This document shows, piece after piece, positions 9,698 to 12,010 of a stretch of DNA of 12,010 nucleotides. Origin of the DNA: Chromera velia (Eukaryota; Sar; Chromeraceae); assembly GCA_018398765.1 (NCBI GenBank), contig JAHBMJ010003107.1, forward strand, positions 1-12,010. The letters are read 5' to 3'. Made by a program: the position numbers and the translations under genes. Below the pieces are notes generated by a model. The model made no database searches, was not told the DNA's origin, and saw only the letters and a list, made by a program, of their open reading frames with translations. Each line of letters begins with the position of its first letter. Position 1 is the stretch's first letter.

Positions 9698-12010
9698 AGG
9701 GAGAAAGGGCTCGAAGGGAGAAAGAGAGATGTGAGGAAGGCCTTCTTCTTGTCTTCTTCGAAGAAGTTTGTCTGCGGAGGAAAGCAAGACTAGTAGTACA
9801 ATTTCCAGTAGAGCCAGAAGCGCACTCTCCAGTTGGCTGTCAGAAAGACTAGAAATTGGCTCCGTGACCCGTACCTGATGTGCATTATGAAAAACGGAAA
9901 GCATTGAGAAAATCAATGCGAGGGAAGAGTTCCGAAAGTCTCAATACTGCCGCAGAAGTGTCTCTCGGGTGGAAGAGACAGGCATGCAATTCCCCTCACA
10001 ACGTACAAAGCATTTTGTTTCCATTCGGTTTCACGACATGCACTCCTGCATACGTCAATCTATGCAGAGAGGACTTGGAAGGCATCAGGGCTGAGCTTCA
10101 GACTGCACAGCGAGCTTTCCTCTCTGTTCTCGCGAAAGAGAGGGAGAAGGAGATGGCGTTGGAAGAGGAGAGGAAGGCGATCAGAGAAGTGGAGCAAGCT
10201 GATAAAAGTGCGGCAGGGTCGTCGAAGGGGGGGAAGAAGAAGAAAGGACAGAAAAAGGAGGACCCCGAGAACGTTGATGAGTCCACTCATCAGAGCCCCC
10301 TGGAATCCCTCAATGCACTTCTAGATCACAGAGATTCGAGGGAAATGGATGACAAGAGCAAGAGAGTCAATGTCAGTCAGTCAGTCAGTATTGATGGATT
10401 TTTTTCTCTGCCTCTTTTGCTGCTACTTTCGAAAATGGGGGGGGGGGTTGCCCGACTGTCTCAGAAAGAAGTCCCTGATTCCAGACGCCTTTGCCCAGGC
10501 AGACAGACGAAGAAGCACCGAATTTTTTCTGCTTGTCTTCATACAGACGGTCTTTATTTGGACTGTGTTGAGATGTGCAACAAGACTAATCTTTCGCGCA
10601 AGACTGAAAGCGTGAACTCTGTGTGGACGTTAGTGTGCGTCTCTGCTCTCCCTTCCTGTCGCTCCCACCGGCCTCTCTTCTTCTCTCGATTTTGCAGGCA
10701 GTTGCCTTCAAAGCTTCGGAGGCCATTGATCGTTTCCTCTCCTTTTCCGTCAAAGGAGGGAGCGGGGAGGGAACGTTCTTTGACGAGTTGATTCTTCATC
10801 TCAAGGAGACAGACTCCGACCCCCCTCCTTCCAAAGGGAAAGGAAAGGCAGCCTCAGGGAAGGTTCCGGCCCCCACCTCACCTTCCTGGGCTTCTGCGCT
10901 TTTTCCACAGCATGCCCTCCCCCCCCCAAAGGCGAAGGCTGCCAGTGGACCCCCTCCAAAGGCTCTCCCTGGACCCCCCACCAAGGGTCCTTCTCAAGGG
11001 CAGGATCGGCCAGGGGGCCTGAAGGGGGGCTCTCAGCAGTCGGACCAACGAAACGATTCTTCAATTCCGGATCGAGGGGGCAAGTCGGGGGAAGCATGTC
11101 GAGAGGCAGCAAGTCGATTCCCGGGGGCAAACGGAAGAAGAGAGGAAACGGACTCAGACAGCGACAGCGACACGCACGAAGGGAAGCAAGCTAGAGCCAA
11201 GGGGGAGGCTGGTAGACTCTCCGCAAACGCTCCTTCCGCCACCCCATTCATCGCAAAAAAAAACCCTCCCACCACAAAAGCGCCCGCCGCCACTCCTCCC
11301 ACCGCAAAAGCGCCCGCCGCCACCCCCCCAGCTGGCAAGGCCTCTGCCCCCCCGCCTCGTCAGACGAGCTCGAGCGGAGAGCAGACGGCGGTCGCTACAG
11401 GTGCTGGCAGAAGAGTGTGCCAAAATTGTGGGGCAGAGCCGTCAGAGGGGGAGAAGTTTTCGAAGTGTGCTCGGTGCAAATTGGTGCGATACTGCAGTTT
11501 GGAGTGCCAAAGGTCTCATTGGCCCAGACACAGTGAAACTTGCAGACCTTCCGCAAAGACTCCCGCAGTACCTTCTGCAAAGGCTACAGCCCCTGCCAAT
11601 GTTTCTGCAAAGGCTCCAGCAACCGCAGCCTCTACAGTCACTGCGAAGGCCTCAACCCCCTCCACCGCTTCTGCGAAGGCCCCTGCCCCCGCCGCTGCAA
11701 CCGCGAGGGCCGCGGCCCCCACTGGTCCCACTGCAAACAGCAGCCAGCAGTGCCGCAGAGGCCAGCAGGCAGCTTCCGCAACAAAGTGCGAGACTTGTGG
11801 GGGGCGGCCGGCTACCGCGCGTTGCGGCAAGTGCAAGTCCGCATACTACTGCAACGCAGATTGTCAGAAAAGAGACTGGCAGAACCACAAGAGAGTCTGT
11901 GACTCGAAGGCGAAGGAGAGCAAGATGAATTTTATGGATCGGCTTTGCGCTGCATGGGATGAGACGATCCGGGTGCCAGGAACTCTCCCCCCCGCTTATG
12001 GGCCTCTCGG
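520..12010 (+). CDS. Giant multi-exon gene: SAM-like / NYN nuclease / RRM-like / cold-shock / tandem MYND protein (partial at right edge, probably at left)
   Basis: Join of 15 exons: 520-551, 931-1707, 2116-2305, 2762-2855, 3351-3467, 4016-4322, 4723-5006, 5352-5627, 5802-6542, 6833-7123, 7308-8219, 8715-9053, 9239-9426, 10068-10371, 10698-12010. Seen: phase agrees at all 14 junctions, no in-frame stop occurs, and several domains become complete only after splicing (NYN across four exons, RRM-like across two). About 2,054 residues fall in the window; neither a secure start nor a stop is present. Family knowledge: NYN domains are PIN-like, metal-dependent ribonucleases; RRM and cold-shock domains bind single-stranded RNA; SAM can bind RNA hairpins or oligomerise; MYND fingers bind proline-rich peptides. 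Inference: an RNA-binding endoribonuclease, likely in RNP granules or RNA turnover, with a C-terminal partner-docking end. NYN followed by RRM resembles animal MARF1/limkain-b1, but SAM, cold-shock and two MYND fingers are not part of that protein as I know it. It could instead be two adjacent genes if a stop and start are hidden at an exon I misplaced, although the continuous phase argues against that. Confidence 0.8.
552..930 (+). other. Intron 1
   Basis: Donor GTACGT, acceptor attcactcag. The content is pyrimidine-rich and unremarkable. Two short overlapping open frames at 707-972 are Ser/Leu/Phe-rich and follow the CT bias, so I do not take them as exons. Confidence 0.6.
931..1707 (+). 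CDS. Exon 2: end of SAM-like domain and proline-rich disordered linker
   Basis: The acceptor cattcactcag is the only one of the 15 without GCAG. The first ~30 codons complete the SAM-like domain (SDSDWASLGLPLALSRRLR, with the usual L-G-[IL] and a basic last helix). The rest (residues ~41-269) is low-complexity and rich in Pro, Ser, Gln and Lys. It includes an SPSPSPSP run from CCGTCT repeats near 1028-1050, an uninterrupted proline tract near 1397-1416, and a PPLVP peptide at 1449-1463. A short amphipathic stretch (SPETMEKLKNILERNK) near 1290 may be helical. The donor is uncertain: GTAGGC at 1708 is preferred because it keeps +5 G; GTTTCT at 1732 has the same phase and would add eight residues. 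The frame stays open to 1784. Confidence 0.75.
1708..2115 (+). other. Intron 2
   Basis: Preferred donor GTAGGC at 1708; acceptor tgcaaattgcag. The first ~77 bases stay in frame with exon 2, so a retained or late-donor form is possible. No other signal is seen. Confidence 0.6.
2116..2305 (+). CDS. Exon 3: NYN domain, N-terminal part
   Basis: The acceptor is tgcaaattgcag. An alternative acceptor three bases downstream (cag|GGC) would only drop one residue. After a short Pro-rich lead the exon encodes RVEVLIWDIENCPPPRD, the first beta strand and the D-x-E/N metal site of the NYN fold, then a helix and the second strand ending AVAVWN. The donor is GTCAGT at 2306 and leaves two bases (CG) that combine with A from the exon at 2762 to make Arg. 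The WDIENCP(P/V)P signature is close to that of MARF1/limkain-type NYN proteins. Confidence 0.85.
2306..2761 (+). other. Intron 3, with a possible 63-base cassette exon
   Basis: Donor GTCAGT, acceptor gtttgcgtgcag. It contains an alternating purine-pyrimidine tract at 2349-2392 and, at 2470-2532, a segment with acceptor tctacacag and donor GTCTGTCTGTCT whose phase would allow in-frame inclusion of 21 codons. I favour skipping because the direct splice rebuilds the NYN fold cleanly. Confidence 0.65.
2349..2392. repeat. (GC)8(GT)14 alternating dinucleotide tract
   Basis: GCGCGC passes without a break into GTGTGT, giving 44 bases of strict purine-pyrimidine alternation, inside intron 3. Such tracts can adopt left-handed Z-DNA under supercoiling. 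Confidence 0.95.
2762..2855 (+). CDS. Exon 4: NYN domain, helix 2 and strand 3
   Basis: Acceptor gtttgcgtgcag, donor GTGAGT (the best consensus donor in the window). The exon encodes AQYELPPGFQREMEKAQFLC and then YTVEKRGKGCE. It starts with one base that completes Arg333 when joined directly to 2305, and ends in phase 0. It supplies the basic K-R-G-K-G loop that normally precedes the third catalytic Asp of NYN domains. Confidence 0.85.
2856..3350 (+). other. Intron 4
   Basis: Donor GTGAGT, acceptor cgttcactgcag. It is moderately pyrimidine-rich with no long repeat, and I see no conserved frame or structure in it. Confidence 0.8.
3351..3467 (+). CDS. Exon 5: NYN catalytic core (AADRA ... SGDGDF)
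   Basis: Acceptor ttcactgcag, phase 0 at both ends. The exon encodes AADRAIRPEIEAAADKELCV then ISGDGDFKDLYR, including Asp367, Asp388 and Asp390 of the predicted metal site. It ends Leu-Pro-Thr-Thr, and the next exon continues Val-Leu-His, restoring the strand that follows the SGDxDF motif. The donor is the first of three tandem GTCA units at 3468. Confidence 0.85.
3468..4015 (+). other. Intron 5, dominated by a CTTT/CTTC satellite
   Basis: The donor region is GTCA repeated three times (3468-3479) and the acceptor is ttctgtttcatgcag. Most of the intron is the tetranucleotide tract described separately. The last ~105 bases are unique sequence leading to the acceptor. Confidence 0.8.
3480..3911. 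repeat. Tetranucleotide microsatellite (CTTT)n/(CTTC)n/(CTGT)n, ~430 bp
   Basis: A nearly uninterrupted pyrimidine strand of CTTT units with CTTC blocks at each end (3483-3514, 3890-3905) and a CTGT block (3861-3889). On the minus strand it gives long Lys/Glu/Arg-only reading frames, which I treat as artefacts. Pure polypyrimidine tracts of this length can form triplex (H-)DNA and are highly mutable. Confidence 0.97.
4016..4322 (+). CDS. Exon 6: end of NYN, Gln/Ser linker, first half of RRM-like domain
   Basis: Acceptor tttcatgcag, donor GTGGGT leaving one base (G). The first 28 codons close the NYN domain (through CEWHQFV). A linker follows with four CAG codons in a row (4130-4141, QQQQ) and a poly-Ser stretch. 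From about 4205 it encodes GLFVHLSRCEAVQNLKECLE, matching strand 1 (RNP2-like LFVHLS) and helix 1 of an RRM, then a Gly-rich turn and YVQFSAG. The RRM-like fold is completed in the next exon. Confidence 0.8.
4205..4820 (+). other. RRM-like domain, split by one intron
   Basis: Residues about 467-538, about 72, a typical RRM length. RNP2-like LFVHLS is followed by helix 1 (EAVQNLKECLEDSFG), a strand (GYVQF), an RNP1-like strand LGHVRFESF, helix 2 (KARDAFLATLP) and strand 4 (RLQIG). The layout fits an RRM well, but the RNP1 aromatic positions are replaced (Leu and His where Phe/Tyr are usual), so RNA stacking would be weaker or different. An RRM directly after a NYN domain is also the order in MARF1-type proteins, which supports the call. 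It could be another ferredoxin-like fold. Confidence 0.55.
4323..4722 (+). other. Intron 6
   Basis: Donor GTGGGT, acceptor gctgttgctgcag. The sequence is pyrimidine-rich without long repeats. It splits the RRM-like domain between the second strand and the RNP1-like strand. Confidence 0.75.
4723..5006 (+). CDS. Exon 7: second half of RRM-like domain, acidic and Gly-rich spacer
   Basis: Acceptor gctgttgctgcag, donor GTGTGT, ends phase 0. After GVLTTYLGHVRFESF and helix 2 (see the RRM-like entry) the exon encodes a low-complexity spacer: an acidic patch (EAADRDDDLSP), a Gly-rich run coded by GGGGGAGGG-type sequence, and an acidic EGDGEEEG patch. The spacer has no recognised domain and is probably disordered. 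Confidence 0.8.
5007..5351 (+). other. Intron 7, with two GT microsatellites
   Basis: Donor GTGTGT, acceptor gcttacgcag. It contains (GT)n-(GA)n at 5026-5064 and (GT)n at about 5205-5261, plus a G run at 5294-5302. No coding sense. Confidence 0.8.
5352..5627 (+). CDS. Exon 8: unrecognised short fold and basic spacer before the cold-shock domain
   Basis: Acceptor ttgcttacgcag, donor GTCCGT, phase 0 at both ends. The exon begins VWAFALSSPTEASVVASLF, which looks folded (strand and helix) but matches nothing I recognise, then becomes rich in Arg, Glu, Gly and Lys (MEKDREREGRGALEKGR) and Ser/Pro. The last residues, PPPGFIR, lead directly into the cold-shock domain in the next exon. Confidence 0.75.
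5802..5996 (+). other. Cold-shock domain (CSD)
   Basis: Residues 693-757. The RNP1-like core VWFTNEKGFGVV aligns with the family V-K-W-F-x-x-x-K-G-F-G-F-I; the strand TVIAFHSHI aligns with the D-V-F-V-H-x-S-x-I RNP2 core; GFRFLVEGEEVEC aligns with the G-F-R-x-L-x-E-G-Q-x-V turn; and PGQQAATDI matches the closing P-Q-A-x-N-V. Trp697, Phe698, Phe704 and His720 are kept, while the last aromatic of KGFGF is Val706. Cold-shock domains bind single-stranded RNA or DNA. Here the domain would give the nuclease an added RNA-binding or RNA-melting surface. The similarity extends across the whole domain. Confidence 0.85.
5802..6542 (+). CDS. Exon 9: cold-shock domain and helical region
   Basis: Acceptor gctgtatgcag, donor GTGGGT, phase 0 at both ends. 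The first 65 codons are a cold-shock domain (separate entry). The rest (residues ~758-939) is unrecognised. It contains an apparently helical, charged stretch (NRLEGERWLCQARERIEDR), a hydrophobic Gly/Leu/Thr-rich part (TGLGTTFCYLALQCVLPSVV) that is too short and mixed to be a clear membrane span, a Gly-rich loop, and a basic C-terminal part. It has more Gly and Arg than the exons around it, reflecting G-rich coding-strand composition. Confidence 0.8.
6543..6832 (+). other. Intron 8 of >250 bp: GTGG-repeat donor, twin G runs and an ambiguous base
   Basis: It starts with GTGG units and five GGG runs separated by single T (6545-6563). Two 12-base G runs each followed by AAT or AATTT lie at 6656-6670 and 6672-6688, separated by an N at 6671. 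The acceptor is ctatgtatgcag. Confidence 0.8.
6833..7123 (+). CDS. Exon 10: unrecognised helical region and acidic spacer
   Basis: Acceptor ctcctatgtatgcag, donor GTGTGT, phase 0 at both ends. The exon encodes RMLFDASAGFRQSGAEVLAF and on through VPEAVRGALLKGFCNGFGRS and VVADVVVLGFLETG, which look like alternating helices of a compact fold that continues from exon 9. It ends in a Gly/Glu-rich acidic spacer (EGVESEGEDETECLETAEL). I do not recognise the fold. Confidence 0.75.
7308..8219 (+). CDS. Exon 11: large helical region of unknown family
   Basis: Acceptor gactctgtgtgcag, donor GTGCGT, 304 codons, phase 0 at both ends. It is predicted mostly helical: LLLQLVRHMSAEMSEEKM, a basic helix (KKREQQLISRQQRALHQLR), KAEVSNIAKSISWLHREI, AAEFFESSRRRAQTAGSI, RQELSALRQLLHTCTGL, and a hydrophobic Ala/Leu/Val helix (VVQAALVFLAVALGDLALVE) near 8115-8175 that is too acidic at its end to be a clear membrane span. 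An Asp-rich patch (VPVDDDDRSP) near 7956-7985 separates two blocks. The overall look is of a helical scaffold or repeat-type domain, but no repeat period is clear and I recognise no family. Confidence 0.8.
8220..8714 (+). other. Intron between exons 11 and 12
   Basis: Donor GTGCGT, acceptor cttgttgactgcag. It holds a GT-rich start, a 10-base G run at 8268-8277 and otherwise unique sequence. Nothing else is recognised. Confidence 0.75.
8715..9053 (+). CDS. Exon 12: charged coiled-coil-like helix
   Basis: Acceptor gttgactgcag, donor GTCAGA, phase 0 at both ends. It opens LTEEETEREDLEQELQ, then a Pro/Gln linker, then a single long Lys/Glu/Arg helix at residues ~1394-1432 (REKEKEEEKERERQRRVQQA and onward), ending in a hydrophobic helix IRTVVAALHDFQ. 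The charged segment may be a single alpha helix rather than a true coiled coil, because few heptad hydrophobic positions are seen. The GA-rich DNA behind it is slippage-prone, so its length may vary between alleles. Confidence 0.8.
9239..9426 (+). CDS. Exon 13: small helical segment
   Basis: Acceptor cgttctcacgcag. The exon encodes FRDGWKETATTFGKSALELL and then KLLDPKSEEYRETRGHVGET, apparently two or three helices, then a basic tail. It ends with two leftover bases (GA) at the first of four tandem GTCA donors; joined to the A at 10068 this gives Glu and restores the frame into EDLEGIRAELQ. Only the first or the fourth GTCA unit keeps the frame. Confidence 0.75.
9427..10067 (+). other. Intron between exons 13 and 14 (longest in the window)
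   Basis: It starts with four GTCA units (9427-9442), contains the CA/GA compound microsatellite at 9512-9697, and ends with acceptor caatctatgcag. The reading frames running through the CA and GA tracts are repeat artefacts. Confidence 0.8.
9512..9697. repeat. Compound microsatellite (CA)n-(CAGACG)n-(CA)n-(GA)n
   Basis: CA repeats at 9512-9560, a degenerate CAGACG/CAGACA block at 9561-9589, CA repeats again at 9590-9656, and GA repeats at 9657-9696. Unlike the other large intron repeats, the plus strand ends purine-rich. Confidence 0.95.
10068..10371 (+). CDS. Exon 14: coiled-coil-like helix and Lys-rich linker
   Basis: Acceptor caatctatgcag, donor at the first of four tandem GTCA units (10372), ending phase 0. 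It encodes EDLEGIRAELQTAQRAFLSV and continues as a charged helix to about 10200, followed by a Gly/Lys run (KGGKKKKGQKKED, possibly nuclear-localisation-like or RNA-binding) and an Asp/Ser-rich tail with a short helix ESLNALLDHRDS. It continues the helical theme of exons 12 and 13. Confidence 0.8.
10372..10697 (+). other. Intron before the MYND exon
   Basis: It starts with four GTCA units (10372-10387) followed by GTATTG, contains an 11-base G run at 10437-10447, and ends with acceptor tctcgattttgcag. The frame of exon 14 remains open across it to 10791, so retention would not stop translation at once, but it would put the MYND exon out of frame. Confidence 0.75.
10698..12010 (+). CDS. Exon 15 (runs off the window): linker and tandem MYND zinc fingers
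   Basis: Acceptor tctcgattttgcag, phase 0. The frame is open for 437 codons to the window end with no stop. It begins with a short helix (AVAFKASEAIDRFLSF), then about 200 residues rich in Pro, Lys, Gly and Ser, including an Asp/Ser patch (DSDSDSD) near 11154-11172 and two 30-bp repeats at 11271-11330. Two complete MYND fingers follow, joined by an Ala/Lys/Pro linker. After finger 2 the sequence continues MNFMDRLCAAWDETIRVPG, which looks folded and suggests more domain beyond the window. The missing stop means the true C-terminus is unknown. Confidence 0.9.
11271..11330 (+). repeat. Two tandem 30-bp coding repeats (TKAPAATPPT unit)
   Basis: Bases 11271-11300 and 11301-11330 are near-identical 30-mers sharing the core AAAAGCGCCCGCCGCCAC. 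They encode two ten-residue units, TKAPAATPP-T and AKAPAATPP-A, and a degenerate third unit follows (GKASAPPP). This is a recent in-frame duplication in a disordered Lys/Pro/Ala linker. Confidence 0.9.
11418..11543 (+). other. MYND zinc finger 1
   Basis: Residues 1858-1899. The ligand pattern is C-x2-C-x12-C-x2-C-x5-C-x3-C-x7-H-x3-C (Cys1858, 1861, 1874, 1877, 1883, 1887, His1895, Cys1899), with the typical Y-C-S-x-x-C-Q and S-H-W-x-x-H around it. All eight zinc ligands are present. MYND fingers bind two zinc ions and usually dock proline-rich partner peptides rather than nucleic acid. Confidence 0.95.
11544..11786 (+). other. Ala/Lys/Pro-rich linker between the MYND fingers
   Basis: Residues 1900-1980 are built of degenerate repeats of a (S/T)-A-K-(A/T)-(P/T/S) unit recurring about every 8-14 residues (for example PSAKATAP, VSAKAPAT, VTAKASTP, ASAKAPAP). 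The composition resembles linker-histone tails. It is probably disordered, flexible and basic, and allows the two fingers to act independently. Confidence 0.8.
11787..11900 (+). other. MYND zinc finger 2
   Basis: Residues 1981-2018. The pattern is C-x2-C-x8-C-x2-C-x5-C-x3-C-x7-H-x3-C (Cys1981, 1984, 1993, 1996, 2002, 2006, His2014, Cys2018), with the classic Y-Y-C-N-x-x-C-Q-K-x-x-W-x-x-H. All ligands are intact. It is closer to the MYND consensus than finger 1, and its shorter first spacing (8 against 12) shows the two are not a recent duplication. Confidence 0.95.

Noticed and set aside
9077-9793. Plus-strand frames continuing from exon 13 through the CA/GA repeat (His-Thr and Arg-Glu runs)
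   Set aside because: Repeat-driven open frames. The splice at 9427 to 10068 restores a sensible charged helix in phase, so only 9239-9426 is kept as coding.

Overview
This is a eukaryotic nuclear window. It has no bacterial-style operons, introns with GT...AG borders interrupt every recognisable domain, and most introns hold long microsatellites. The window is best read as the interior of ONE very large plus-strand gene that runs off the right edge and probably off the left. I could chain 15 exons (520-551, 931-1707, 2116-2305, 2762-2855, 3351-3467, 4016-4322, 4723-5006, 5352-5627, 5802-6542, 6833-7123, 7308-8219, 8715-9053, 9239-9426, 10068-10371, 10698-12010+). Splice phase matches at all 14 junctions, giving about 2,054 residues with no stop. 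Residue numbers below count from the first full codon of the first exon (base 521). The last exon is open to the window edge. The splice style, base composition and repeat load would suit a large-genome protist such as a chromerid alveolate (Chromera-like), but that assignment is a low-confidence guess. || Layout of the predicted protein: (1) the C-terminal half of a SAM-like domain (residues 1-40); (2) a ~230-residue Pro/Ser-rich disordered linker; (3) a complete NYN (PIN-like) endoribonuclease domain spread over four exons (292-431) with its Asp set intact; (4) an RRM-like fold (467-538); (5) an acidic/Gly-rich spacer and a basic, charged spacer; (6) a cold-shock domain (693-757); (7) about 600 residues of unrecognised, mostly helical protein; (8) a highly charged helix; (9) a Lys/Pro/Ala-rich linker; and (10) two complete MYND zinc fingers (1858-1899 and 1981-2018), followed by more protein beyond the window. 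|| Taken together, the predicted product is a multidomain RNA-binding ribonuclease with protein-interaction modules at its C-terminus. The NYN-then-RRM order recalls animal MARF1/limkain-b1. The addition of SAM, cold-shock and tandem MYND modules is a combination I do not recognise. This is the main candidate for something undescribed. || The introns are notable in themselves. Fourteen of 15 acceptors end in GCAG, every chosen donor has G at +5, and four introns begin with tandem tetranucleotide repeats (GTCA or GTGG) that stack several potential 5' splice sites. I see no convincing gene on the minus strand, no RNA gene and no mobile element.
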